From Clostridiaceae bacterium (GTDB lineage: Bacteria; Bacillota; Clostridia; DSM-8532), in the NCBI GenBank assembly GCA_012840245.1, contig DULR01000081.1:1-32677 (forward strand): a stretch of DNA of 32,677 nucleotides, written 5' to 3'. The translations under genes were made by a program, and so were the position numbers. This document shows, in pieces, positions 1 to 9,535 of this stretch. The notes under the pieces were generated by a model. That model was not told the DNA's origin. It saw nothing but the letters and a program-made list of their open reading frames with translations, and searched no databases. Positions within the stretch are counted from its first letter, which is position 1, and every line of letters starts with the position of its first letter.

Positions 1-44
1 TATTCTTCACATAATTCCCTCATCCTTCTTGTCTCTTCAAACAT
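1..44 (-). CDS. 5' end of a truncated gene, product unknown
   Basis: The minus strand shows an ATG at 44-42 preceded by a GAGGAG ribosome site (about 52-58) at good spacing. It opens a frame reading MFEETRRMRELCEE before the window edge. Only 14 residues are visible, so no function can be given. It is transcribed away from groEL and must have its promoter in 60-200. It is inferred to be real from the ribosome site and spacing alone. Confidence 0.5.
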   Translation of the reverse strand, partial: MFEETRRMRELCEE

Positions 45-213
45 GATATCACTCCTCTTTTCTATTTTCCTTCCTCTATGATATCATGTTGTTAGTTTGC
101 TCATACTTATCCTAACATAGGATGACACAGCAAGTCTACGTAGCGGGAAATCCCGCTTGTAGTTCGCATGAATCAAAAATTGTGTACGAAGGTATGTCCC
201 CCAATGCTCAAAA

Positions 214-242
214 TGTGCATAGAGGACCGTCCCCTATGCACA
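214..242. repeat. REP-like hairpin, TGTGCA arm class (copy A)
   Basis: Perfect 9-bp arms TGTGCATAG (214-222) and CTATGCACA (234-242) enclose the loop AGGACCGTCCC. The same core and arms recur at 9536-9566, and the GGGACGG/CCGTCCC core recurs at 15931-16013 and 30234-30359. The rest of 45-304 holds a small palindrome, AGCGGGA/TCCCGCT at 142-157, the groESL terminator and no gene I can support. Confidence 0.6.
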
Positions 243-274
243 AAAAGTGCGCTGATATGCTCAGCGCACTTTTT
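242..274 (-). terminator. Bidirectional intrinsic terminator of groES-groEL
   Basis: There are 14-bp perfect arms at 242-255 and 261-274 with a 5-nt loop. The stem core is GTGCGCTGA and it is flanked by A5 on one side and T5 on the other, so it can work in both directions. It lies 30 nt beyond the groEL stop codon. Confidence 0.9.
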
Positions 275-304
275 GTATTTATGCAATATTCAGCGGTTTT
301 ACGA

Positions 305-2330
<2,026 letters not shown>

Positions 2331-2334
2331 TACA

Positions 2335-2363
2335 ATATTAATCAATTTTCTAATCTTAGGCAA
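2335..2363 (-). promoter_or_regulatory. Sigma-A promoter of groES-groEL
   Basis: On the minus strand, TTGCCT (2363-2358) and TAATAT (2340-2335) are separated by 17 nt and lie directly upstream of CIRCE. The start site would fall within the operator. Confidence 0.7.
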
Positions 2364-2459
2364 ATGAAGATGCCTCATAATTTTACCCAATTTAAAACCA
2401 ATATAACCCGATTTATAAAAATAGCTCTTTAAAGCTGGCCATTGCTTCTTAAATTTGCC

Positions 2460-3245
2460 TTATTCCTCTGTTTTTGCGTTGGAATTCATCTGATAAATGG
2501 TTTTTAAACCTTCCAGCGTTAAGAGAGTGTTCACTTCATCGATTTCCTCAGATGCAGATGCGATAAGGTTGGCCATACCTCCTGTGGCGATGACCTTAGT
2601 CCCCTGCAGGGCCATTTCCTTTTTCATCAGACGAACAATATAGTCTACCTGACCAACAAAACCGTAAAAAATTCCTGACTGCATGCTGCTTACGGTAGTT
2701 CTTCCGATAATATGCTTTGGTTTTGCGATTTCTATGCGGGGAAGCATGGAAGCCTTTTCAAAAAGTGCTTCTGCAGAGATCTTAATTCCGGGGCAAATTA
2801 TCCCTCCCAGATAATCGCCCTTGTGGTTCACTGCGCAGAAGGTCGTCGCAGTACCGAAATCCACTATTATGACAGGCCCACCGTAAAGCCTCAAAGCTCC
2901 TACCGCGTTCACGATCTTATCGGGGCCCACTTCTCTGGGATTTTCGTATTTTATATTTATCCCTGTCTTTATTCCCGGCTCCACCAGAATGGGATTGATG
3001 CTGAAGTACTTTTTTATGGCATTGACAATAGAATGCATTGCAGGAGGGACGACCGAGCACATGATAACGGCCTTAATATCCTCCGGACGAATGCCGGCAT
3101 GACCCAATACTGACATCAGAAACATTCCTGTTTCGTCGGAAGTGCGCTCCCTTGCAGTAGAAATGCGCCAGTTCCCAATCAGGGCATCGTTATCGTATAC
3201 GCCGATCGCGCTATAGGTATTCCCCACATCTATGGCTAACAGCAT
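2460..3245 (-). CDS. coaX: Type III pantothenate kinase
   Basis: It phosphorylates pantothenate, the first step of coenzyme A synthesis, and belongs to the ASKHA acetate/sugar kinase fold. Seen: the phosphate motif DVGNT at residues 6-10, GPDK with the expected catalytic Asp near 109, and VDFGTATTF near 128-136. The 261 residues are full length. Type III enzymes need a monovalent cation and are generally not feedback-inhibited by CoA (family knowledge). The gene follows the Asn-rich small ORF by 12 nt, probably in one transcript downstream of birA. A weak AT-rich hairpin around 2423-2436 may terminate it. Confidence 0.97.
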   Translation of the reverse strand: MLLAIDVGNTYSAIGVYDNDALIGNWRISTARERTSDETGMFLMSVLGHAGIRPEDIKAVIMCSVVPPAMHSIVNAIKKYFSINPILVEPGIKTGINIKYENPREVGPDKIVNAVGALRLYGGPVIIVDFGTATTFCAVNHKGDYLGGIICPGIKISAEALFEKASMLPRIEIAKPKHIIGRTTVSSMQSGIFYGFVGQVDYIVRLMKKEMALQGTKVIATGGMANLIASASEEIDEVNTLLTLEGLKTIYQMNSNAKTEE

Positions 3246-3257
3246 AAAAAACCCCCA

Positions 3258-3707
3258 TCAGAGTCCAAGCTTTACAGCTTTGATCTGCTTGATTTCAAAC
3301 TGGATTTCCTTGTCTATCCTTTCTATGTCAGCCTTGATATCTTCAAGTGTCTCGACCCTTTTCGCCTGTGTATGTTTCCCCAAAGCCTCGTTATGACCTG
3401 AACCTCTCGGTGGGTTCTTAAACCTTCCATTCCCGCCGGCAGACTTTGAAGACTGGTATGCACCGGAAGATACGTTGTTCTTTCCGTTGCGGGACTTCTG
3501 TTTCCCATCTATGCTGACACGCTCTATACCTTTTTGCTTTGATCTGTTCTGATCCTGAGAATTGCCCGACTTTTCACCGATCTCAGTTTCCTGATTCTTT
3601 TCATGTGAGAACCGCCGGTCTTTTCCCGCCGATACGCTGTCAGCCCTTCCGCTGTTATTTTGAATGCTTATTTTAAGGTTATGACCGTTGTTATGGTTTT
3701 GATCCAT
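3258..3707 (-). CDS. Asn/Ser/Lys-rich hydrophilic small protein, unknown
   Basis: This is a 149-residue product I do not recognise. Residues 1-110 are low complexity, rich in N, S, G, K and R, with no hydrophobic stretch, signal peptide or Cys, so the region is probably disordered. The last 30 residues, from LEDIKADIERIDKEI, look like an amphipathic helix or short coiled coil. It is supported as a gene by a good GGAGG ribosome site (about 3713-3717), by its tight 12-nt spacing to coaX and by an upstream promoter candidate at 3815-3844. A role in nucleic-acid or cell-envelope binding is possible from composition, but nothing in the sequence decides this. Confidence 0.7.
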   Translation of the reverse strand: MDQNHNNGHNLKISIQNNSGRADSVSAGKDRRFSHEKNQETEIGEKSGNSQDQNRSKQKGIERVSIDGKQKSRNGKNNVSSGAYQSSKSAGGNGRFKNPPRGSGHNEALGKHTQAKRVETLEDIKADIERIDKEIQFEIKQIKAVKLGL

Positions 3708-3814
3708 ATTGAACCTCCAATCATTGCTTTTTCTCGTTTTTACTTATCGGATCCTTTATGTAGAAGGTTTTATAAAAATGCCCGCAGTCCTTATCTCCGT
3801 ATGCCATCCTGGTA

Positions 3815-3844
3815 ATTATATACCGCAAAAATAACAATATACAA
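3815..3844 (-). promoter_or_regulatory. Promoter candidate for the Asn-rich ORF and coaX
   Basis: On the minus strand, TTGTAT (3844-3839), an 18-nt spacer and a perfect TATAAT (3820-3815). It starts just past the birA stop codon and would give the two downstream genes their own promoter. Confidence 0.5.
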
Positions 3845-3845
3845 C

Positions 3846-4853
3846 TTAAACTGTCAAATTTGTTCTTCGCAGGCTGATCTCACCCGACAATACTTCGCCG
3901 TTCCTGCCGTCATCATACCTTACTATGAGCCTGCCGTCAGGGGTAATATCCACCGCTTCGGCTTCGGTAACGCCTGTCTGGCTTACCAGTTCGACTCTTT
4001 TGCCCAATGTCACATTCCGCTTTTTCCATTCCTCAGCAACCCATCCCGGGCCTTTCTCGAGGAATTCCATATAAACGGCTTCAAGCTCATTTATTATACC
4101 TGCGGCTATCTCACTTCTGTTAAAAGGTTCCTGAGTTCTGCCGCTCAATCTCAGGGAGGTAGCGATATCTTTTATATCATTGGGGAAATCATCATGATCG
4201 TGATTTACGTTTAGTCCTATCCCGATGACGACCCATTCGACTTTTTCTGCTTCGGCAGAAAGCTCGGTCAGTATACCGCATACCTTTTTGCCGCCAATAA
4301 GTATATCATTGGGCCACTTTATGCCCGGTATTTCGATATCCAGCGACTCAAGGGCGCGTATCACAGCCACAGATGATGCGAGGGTCAGAGTCTGAACCTG
4401 GCTGGGATGAAGATTAGGTTTAAGCAAAACAGACATCCATATGCCCAGCCCCGGCGCTGACATCCATGTCCGTCCTCTTCGTCCTCTGCCTGCAGTCTGG
4501 ATGTCGGATATGACGACCGTACCTTCGGGAGCATTGTCAGCCGCAAGTTTTTTCAATACATTGTTTGTGGAATCGACTTCATGATAAAACTTCAGGTTCC
4601 TGCCCAGAATATTGGTCGTAACCATGCTCTGAATTGAAATCTTGCCATACAGGTCTTCAGACTGGACCAGCCGGTATCCCTTTTTGGTAGAAGCCTCTAT
4701 ATTAAAGCCTTCCTTCTTTAATGAACCGATCCGTTTCCAGATGGCTGTGCGGCTTACAGCTAATCTGTCACTTAATTCTTCTCCCGAAATATAATCTTTT
4801 GCCTGCCTCAGCAAATTAAGCAGCTTAAGTGAAATATCATCTGTTTCGTGCAA
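3846..4853 (-). CDS. birA: Biotin operon repressor / biotin-protein ligase
   Basis: This bifunctional protein activates biotin to biotinyl-AMP, attaches it to carboxylase carrier proteins and represses biotin genes. The 335 residues hold an N-terminal winged helix (about 8-62, LLNLLRQAKDYISGEELSDR), the ligase motif GRGRRGRTW at 122-130, the catalytic KWPND at 179-183 and a C-terminal SH3-like domain. The start codon is TTG at 4853; a GAGGAG site overlapping the stop of the previous gene is well spaced from it and no closer ATG fits. It lies 12 nt after the upstream ORF, so the two are cotranscribed. Confidence 0.97.
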   Translation of the reverse strand: MHETDDISLKLLNLLRQAKDYISGEELSDRLAVSRTAIWKRIGSLKKEGFNIEASTKKGYRLVQSEDLYGKISIQSMVTTNILGRNLKFYHEVDSTNNVLKKLAADNAPEGTVVISDIQTAGRGRRGRTWMSAPGLGIWMSVLLKPNLHPSQVQTLTLASSVAVIRALESLDIEIPGIKWPNDILIGGKKVCGILTELSAEAEKVEWVVIGIGLNVNHDHDDFPNDIKDIATSLRLSGRTQEPFNRSEIAAGIINELEAVYMEFLEKGPGWVAEEWKKRNVTLGKRVELVSQTGVTEAEAVDITPDGRLIVRYDDGRNGEVLSGEISLRRTNLTV

Positions 4854-4865
4854 TTCCTACACTCC

Positions 4866-5483
4866 TCAGGGTATTCTCAATACCGCATATTCGTCACTGT
4901 CCCTGACAAAGAAAACTGCGCATCCTTTTTCCTTGTCCTCATAACGCACGACCTGTCCTCTGGCTTCCAGATATGTAAAGAACGCATAAAGAAGATGGTT
5001 GCCCGAATCCTTGTATACTTCCTCCTGCTTTTCCATCAGGTTCGTCAGATAAAGAGCCTCGGAGCTTTCGTACAAAAGCGGGACATCCATCGCGACTCCG
5101 GTCAGCTCGATATATTCGGGCAGTACCGATGTCAGCACCAGGACCTCTGGTTCCCTGAACGTGCCGAAACGATAGTCCTTAAGCGGAATTATGCTTTCAT
5201 AATATTTCTGCATCAGATAAGGCTCGTCCTGACCCATCCTGTATAATGTCGAGTCTGCCACTTTGCAGTATTCCAGGTCCACATTGAGCCGGAGACATTG
5301 AAAGCCGGCATCCTTGTATTTCGTCCGATCGTCTCTGGGGTTCAAAAAGGCTTTCAGAACTTTTCTGCTTCCGCTTGTTCCCGGCAGGGTTATCTCACGG
5401 TCGTACCATTCCGACAGTTTAAGGCCGCAATCAACGATATCATGTACTTTATCCCTGGAAACAAAAAAATAGAGTTCAGCCAT
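4866..5483 (-). CDS. Uncharacterised protein, possibly ADP-ribosyltransferase fold
   Basis: This 205-residue soluble protein has no signal peptide and I do not recognise it as a named family. The order of motifs recalls DarT-like or related ADP-ribosyltransferase folds: an N-terminal LYFFVSRDKVHDIVDCGL, then AFLNPRDD near 45-52, then FREPEVLVLTSVLPEYIEL near 110-128. The last resembles the (x)E-(V/F)-L-V-x-P-x-x-I pattern around the catalytic Glu. This is an inference from pattern only. It starts at an ATG (5483) with a GGGGGAG site, has a near-consensus promoter at 5525-5553 and leads the operon into birA. It could equally be a structural or housekeeping protein. Confidence 0.75.
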   Translation of the reverse strand: MAELYFFVSRDKVHDIVDCGLKLSEWYDREITLPGTSGSRKVLKAFLNPRDDRTKYKDAGFQCLRLNVDLEYCKVADSTLYRMGQDEPYLMQKYYESIIPLKDYRFGTFREPEVLVLTSVLPEYIELTGVAMDVPLLYESSEALYLTNLMEKQEEVYKDSGNHLLYAFFTYLEARGQVVRYEDKEKGCAVFFVRDSDEYAVLRIP

Positions 5484-5524
5484 TCGGACTCCCCCATATG
5501 AAGAAGATCTTCTTATGTAACTGT

Positions 5525-5553
5525 ATTATATAACTTTTAGAATGTTTTATCAA
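5525..5553 (-). promoter_or_regulatory. Sigma-A promoter of the birA operon
   Basis: On the minus strand, TTGATA (5553-5548), a 17-nt spacer and a perfect TATAAT (5530-5525). It lies about 40 nt before the start codon at 5483. Confidence 0.8.
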
Positions 5554-5630
5554 ATTAAACCTGTCATGCATAAGATATGGCACAGAAACAGTAAATAATT
5601 TTGACTGTTCCGGGAAAACCTTTTAAATGC

Positions 5631-5658
5631 TTGACTTTTATGCAGATCACGTTATACA
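5631..5658 (+). promoter_or_regulatory. Promoter of hup
   Basis: TTGACT (5631-5636), a 16-nt spacer and TATACA (5653-5658). It is followed by an AAGGAGG ribosome site at about 5680-5686 and the hup ATG at 5694. Confidence 0.7.
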
Positions 5659-5693
5659 ATTGATGACGAAATTTTGATAAGGAGGTAATCCTA

Positions 5694-5969
5694 ATGAATA
5701 AAGCAGAATTAATCAGTGCCGTAGCTCAAAAATCAGGTCTTACAAAAAAAGACAGTGAAGCTGCTATCGACGCATTGGTATCAGTAGTTGAGGAAGCACT
5801 GGCCAAAGACGAGAAGGTCGTTCTTGTCGGTTTTGGAACTTTTGAAACAAAGAACAGAGCCGCCAGAAAAGGACGCAATCCTCAGACCAATGAAACCATT
5901 ACTATTCCTGCTTCCAAAGCTCCGGTATTCAAACCCGGCAAGACTTTAAAAGACAAGGTTAATGGTTAA
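5694..5969 (+). CDS. hup: DNA-binding protein HU
   Basis: This is a histone-like nucleoid protein that bends and compacts DNA as a dimer. The 91 residues match HU along the whole length: [20 protein letters not shown], the hinge stretch [10 protein letters not shown], the arm sequence [10 protein letters not shown] and the closing [11 protein letters not shown]. It is a single-gene unit with its own promoter, a canonical AAGGAGG site and a terminator shared with proB. I see no anomaly. Confidence 0.98.
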   Translation: MNKAELISAVAQKSGLTKKDSEAAIDALVSVVEEALAKDEKVVLVGFGTFETKNRAARKGRNPQTNETITIPASKAPVFKPGKTLKDKVNG

Positions 5970-6009
5970 GTTCCAGACCGATGCGTAAAAAATAAACGCA
6001 TGGACATTA

Positions 6010-6036
6010 AAGGGCGAAGCACTCTGCTTCGCCCTT
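6010..6036. terminator. Bidirectional terminator between hup and proB
   Basis: Perfect 11-bp arms AAGGGCGAAGC (6010-6020) and GCTTCGCCCTT (6026-6036) enclose the loop ACTCT. It lies between the convergent hup and proB. Flanking T-runs are short, so efficiency is uncertain. Confidence 0.8.
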
Positions 6037-6053
6037 AACAATACTCTGATCAA

Positions 6054-6875
6054 TTATTCCCGCCGCTTTCCGACAAACAGCGTACCGATCTCCCCGCCGT
6101 TCAAAATATCCATTATGATCATGGGGTCGGAACCGTTTGCTATGATCATATCGGTTCCCGCTTCGGTCACTATCTCAGCAGCGTTGAGCTTGGTGATCAT
6201 ACCACCGGTGCCTCTTTTGGTGCCTGCACTTCCGGCACATTTTTTCAGTGAATCATCTATTTTCTCAACAATGGATATGAGCCTGCATTCCTTGTTTTCC
6301 TTCGGATTGCTGTCATAGAGCCCGTCTATGTCAGACAGTATGATCAGAAGATCGGCTCCTACCAGCTTTGCCACCACTGCAGACAGAGTGTCGTTATCTC
6401 CGAACATCAGCAGTGATTTTATTTCATCCACCGAAACAGTGTCATTTTCATTGACTATGGGAATGACCCCCAAATCAAAGAGGCTTTTAAACGTGTTCAT
6501 GACATTTGATTTTTTGATGTCATCGTCCACGTCATGCTTGGTCAGAAGCACCTGTGCCACCATCTGATTGTATGTGGCGAACAGGCGGCTGTATATGTTC
6601 ATAAGCTCGCATTGACCTATGGCTGCCAGAGCCTGTTTCATCCCCATGCCTGCAGGCCGTTTTTTGAAACTGAACTTGCCCATGCCAACTCCAATGGAGC
6701 CTGATGAAACCAGGATGATCTCCTTGTCTTCATTCATCAGCTCCGACAGCACCATGGCCAGACGGTCCATTCTGCTGAAGTTCATCTTGCCATTTTCATG
6801 GGTCAGAGTCGATGTCCCGACCTTGACAACTATTCTTTGAGCTTCTTTCAGTCTCGATCTGTATTGGTTTTCCAT
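6054..6875 (-). CDS. proB: Glutamate 5-kinase, short form without PUA domain
   Basis: It phosphorylates L-glutamate to glutamyl 5-phosphate, the first step of proline synthesis. Seen: RIVVKVGTSTL at the N-terminus (K of the phosphate site), LVSSGSIGVGMGKF, the substrate motif NENDTVSVDE and FGDNDTLSA, and GTGGM near the nucleotide site. The product is 273 residues, ending after the amino-acid kinase domain; the C-terminal PUA domain of the 367-residue E. coli form is absent. I chose the ATG at 6875 because the conserved core begins 10 residues later; a GTG at 6917 gives 14 extra unconserved residues. The usual partner proA is not in view. Confidence 0.93.
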   Translation of the reverse strand: MENQYRSRLKEAQRIVVKVGTSTLTHENGKMNFSRMDRLAMVLSELMNEDKEIILVSSGSIGVGMGKFSFKKRPAGMGMKQALAAIGQCELMNIYSRLFATYNQMVAQVLLTKHDVDDDIKKSNVMNTFKSLFDLGVIPIVNENDTVSVDEIKSLLMFGDNDTLSAVVAKLVGADLLIILSDIDGLYDSNPKENKECRLISIVEKIDDSLKKCAGSAGTKRGTGGMITKLNAAEIVTEAGTDMIIANGSDPMIIMDILNGGEIGTLFVGKRRE

Positions 6876-7027
6876 AGCAATCCCCATTCTTATATAAAAT
6901 CCCTTATTTTTCGACACGGGTAATATCCAATTTAGCGTTTTTTGCGATTAATTTTTTCAGCTTTTACAAAACCCTTTAGACAAGCAGTTTTTACAAATTT
7001 AATTTTTTTATATTTTTAGGGTAATTC

Positions 7028-7120
7028 TTTACCGCATAAGCGTAATAAGATAATATAGGCAACAGATAAATTTTCAGGCCAGACTAAAATCCAACCCCCC
7101 GGTGGTTTGGCCTTTTTTTT
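7028..7120 (+). ncRNA. Possible small RNA ending at a strong plus-strand terminator
   Basis: The plus strand has a hairpin AGGCCA (7076-7081) / TGGCCT (7108-7113) with an inner AACC/GGTT stem, followed by eight T (7113-7120). No plus-strand gene lies upstream. A weak promoter, TTTACC (7028-7033), 17 nt, TAATAT (7051-7056), would start a transcript of about 60 nt. On the minus strand the same hairpin may terminate the UPF0280 operon, because the stop codon at 7119-7121 abuts it. The RNA call is inference; the hairpin with its T-run is seen. Confidence 0.35.
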
Positions 7121-7841
7121 ATATTCTGCAAATCTCTATATCTCCTATTGCGCCTATGGCTTCACCCATGATCACAAGCACACCCCTGACTCCGGAAATC
7201 CTGCTTATATGAGAAAGAGCTTCTTCAATATCCTCTTTTCTTTTGACCATGTTTCCCAAAGCAGTGGCACATGCGTCTGCGACCGATGCATCCGGATGTA
7301 TAACCAAAGCGGCATCGCTTCTTCCGAAGCTCAGGGAATGTCCCACCGTCCCCGAAGATGTACATATTCCGCACGGTGTTTTATCCTTGCTGATCTTCAG
7401 TGCGATTTTCCCGCTCAGGGGCGAGTTCCCGGCATAAATGCCTATGACCCTGTCGGCATTGCTTTTCAAAAATATATCTCCGCCATTCTCCACTATGACC
7501 TCATCAGTAAATTCCAGAAGTCTTTGCCCTACGAACTTTGACATGGCTCCGGCTACCGCGGCCATGGGTCCGACTCCTGCCAGGCTTGAGGCATTGCACA
7601 TATCAGCGACTATGGGCGGAGCAAAACCCCGGACTTCGACCGGAACAAGACTGTGGAGGAATTCGGGATGCCTCTTTATATATTCTGTAAGCTGCTGCCT
7701 GTATTCTTTTATGAAGGCAACGGCTTTTTCCTCAAGGTTTGCTCCGGCTCCTATATAAAGATCGGTCTGTTCCACAGAAGCTTTGAAAAACACCAGATCC
7801 TTCGCATGTATATATTCCCGGTAAAAGCGGTTGGTTTCCAT
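7119..7841 (-). CDS. UPF0280 (COG2122) family, ApbE-like fold protein
   Basis: This 240-residue protein is typical of UPF0280. Seen: PVEVRGFAPPIVADMCNASS, LAGVGPMAAVAGAMSKFVGQ, VIVENGGDIFL and GTVGHSLSFGRSDAALV, the last resembling ApbE flavin-transferase motifs. COG2122 proteins have been linked to sulfide handling and homocysteine synthesis in Methanosarcina. Here the gene is third in an operon with the other two proteins of that system, starting 4 nt after the NIL-ferredoxin stop, so translation is probably coupled. The exact reaction is not established. It ends at the T-run hairpin at 7076-7120. Confidence 0.92.
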   Translation of the reverse strand: METNRFYREYIHAKDLVFFKASVEQTDLYIGAGANLEEKAVAFIKEYRQQLTEYIKRHPEFLHSLVPVEVRGFAPPIVADMCNASSLAGVGPMAAVAGAMSKFVGQRLLEFTDEVIVENGGDIFLKSNADRVIGIYAGNSPLSGKIALKISKDKTPCGICTSSGTVGHSLSFGRSDAALVIHPDASVADACATALGNMVKRKEDIEEALSHISRISGVRGVLVIMGEAIGAIGDIEICRI

Positions 7842-7845
7842 AGCT

Positions 7846-8256
7846 TTAAGCCTGCAGGCTCATGACATTGAGAGGACAGGCCTTCGTACACAGGCCGCAG
7901 ACAAGGCACTTTTCCTTGCTGAATTCCAGACACCAGGTCTCCCTGTTCATGGTAAGGGCATTGGACGGGCATACCGCCGTGCATGCCCCGCAGTGGACGC
8001 AGTCCTCCTCCTGCCATATTAGTTTATTGCTGAAAATCTTATATCTTATGCCATCCTGCTTTACAATGAAATCCAAGGCAGCATCGATATCCTTTTCCTC
8101 TCCGGTTATATCGGCAATGAGAGTCCCGATTTTATTGAGGCTGATATTCGCATGAAGTATGTTTACCTCAACATTGAATCTTTTGACCAGCGTGCTGACC
8201 AAAGGCGTAGTGATACTGTTAAGAGGGTACTTGAGGCTTACCTTTATGGTCTTCAT
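7846..8256 (-). CDS. NIL-domain ferredoxin of the homocysteine operon
   Basis: The 136 residues start with a NIL domain (about 1-75, ferredoxin-like fold, KVSLKYPLNSITTPLVSTLV), followed by two [4Fe-4S] motifs: CVHCGACTAVCP (about 85-97) and CLVCGLCTKACP (about 117-128). The start codon overlaps the DUF39 stop by 4 nt (ATGA), so the two are coupled. The M. acetivorans homologue MA1822 acts with MA1821 to reduce or transfer sulfur in homocysteine formation; this ferredoxin probably supplies electrons or binds sulfide in the same way. Confidence 0.95.
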   Translation of the reverse strand: MKTIKVSLKYPLNSITTPLVSTLVKRFNVEVNILHANISLNKIGTLIADITGEEKDIDAALDFIVKQDGIRYKIFSNKLIWQEEDCVHCGACTAVCPSNALTMNRETWCLEFSKEKCLVCGLCTKACPLNVMSLQA

Positions 8257-9410
8257 AGCCTGACCTCCCTTTCCTCCAGTTTGTTCAGCCGTCTGCCGTC
8301 GTTCCTGAGCCTCTCCACAGGCTCGGTCAGGATAAACTCACCGGTCTGTATCTGTCTTTTGAGCTCCGACGCTATCTCTCTGGCAAACTTAAGGCTGGAC
8401 AGAGGAGCTGTGGGGACCTTTCTGCCCCGTATTTCAACAAAACCGCTCCGAAGCTGCTCATAATTCACACGTATATTCAGGTCTTCCTTCCCGCTCTTGT
8501 CAACCAGAACCGTCTGAATATCCCTGTTCCTGACAGTCGTCTTGAGAAGTATGTCTTCATCGAGTACAGGGATGGGGATCCCCACGCCTACGAATATCGA
8601 AACACCGTATTTCTCGTATACGGCTGCTCGTATATATCTGCCTGACATCTTTTTGGCATCGCCTATAAGAGCCAGCGTCCCGGCACCGCTTATGGGGACT
8701 CGGTTCTCAAGACGCTCCTGTCCCGGATCATGCTGGGTCCCTTCCCAGGCTACATATCCCTGGGCACCTCCGATGAATACTTTTGTACCTATTCCAATGG
8801 TCCTGTATTCAGGATCGTTTATAAGAGGACTCAGCTCTCCTGATGTAGAATATGTGACATTGCCGAACTCGGGCAGCAGCGTGCCCATGTATGTATACAT
8901 TATCTTATCGGTGGAATTGGTCGCAGCGGCATAGTTCTGATAGCAGTTTCTGGGGTTGAACATATATGCCTGGTTGACATTGTTTTTGTTTATGGTAGTC
9001 TTTATGTCTTTCCTGGGGTAACAGTCGGTACCATAGCTTTCGGCATAAAGAACGATGTCCTTGCCGTTTATGAAATCCTCTATCACATGAGCGCCGCCAT
9101 ATTGCATGCCCAGGCGTTCCGATTGTTCGGTAGCGCCTATGTAGGCATCGACGGCCGCAAGTCCCGCAAATGCCGGAACATCGTTAAGCCACACCCTGTT
9201 CATTCTTATGGGAGGGCTCGAATGACCGAAATTGATAAACATGCCGCTGGAACACATGGGACCGAAGGTTCCGGTGGTGACTACGTCAACCTCTTCAAAA
9301 GCTTTTTTAAGGCCTTTTTCTTCCACCACCGATATGATCTCCTCTGCAGTGAATACTACTGCTTTCCCGCTTCTTATCCGTTCATTGATCTCTTCTATTG
9401 TTTTTTGCAT
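8253..9410 (-). CDS. DUF39 (COG1900) homocysteine biosynthesis protein
   Basis: In methanogens this family is required to convert aspartate semialdehyde plus sulfide directly into homocysteine. The product here is 385 residues and full length. Two conserved cysteines are seen: Cys53 in GPMCSSGMFINFGHSSPP and Cys130 in SYGTDCYPRKD. They match, within one residue, the functional cysteines I recall for MA1821 (54 and 131). Other family stretches are QHDPGQERLENRVPISGAGT and FVGVGIPIPVLDED. The ATG at 9410 starts the conserved region; an upstream in-frame start at 9479 runs through the promoter and is rejected. Promoter at 9445-9473. Confidence 0.93.
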   Translation of the reverse strand: MQKTIEEINERIRSGKAVVFTAEEIISVVEEKGLKKAFEEVDVVTTGTFGPMCSSGMFINFGHSSPPIRMNRVWLNDVPAFAGLAAVDAYIGATEQSERLGMQYGGAHVIEDFINGKDIVLYAESYGTDCYPRKDIKTTINKNNVNQAYMFNPRNCYQNYAAATNSTDKIMYTYMGTLLPEFGNVTYSTSGELSPLINDPEYRTIGIGTKVFIGGAQGYVAWEGTQHDPGQERLENRVPISGAGTLALIGDAKKMSGRYIRAAVYEKYGVSIFVGVGIPIPVLDEDILLKTTVRNRDIQTVLVDKSGKEDLNIRVNYEQLRSGFVEIRGRKVPTAPLSSLKFAREIASELKRQIQTGEFILTEPVERLRNDGRRLNKLEEREVRL

Positions 9411-9444
9411 AATACACCTGCATTTCGTATTGGTATTTAAAATT

Positions 9445-9473
9445 ATTATAGACATACATGAATAAATATTCAA
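9445..9473 (-). promoter_or_regulatory. Sigma-A promoter of the homocysteine operon
   Basis: On the minus strand, TTGAAT (9473-9468), a 17-nt spacer and a perfect TATAAT (9450-9445). The leader is about 30 nt, too short for an S-box or T-box, so any control is transcriptional or upstream. Confidence 0.75.
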
Positions 9474-9535
9474 TCGCAATAAGAATTAATCTTTTGAATC
9501 CCTTCATCGCCAGGCAAACGTGCGCAGATGTCCAG

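Noticed and set aside
7849..7860. Perfect 12-bp palindrome AGCCTGCAGGCT
   Set aside because: It lies across the last codons of the NIL-ferredoxin gene and is most simply chance.
9411..9479. Upstream extension of the DUF39 protein by 23 residues
   Set aside because: It would be coded within the promoter TTGAAT/TATAAT and matches nothing in the family.
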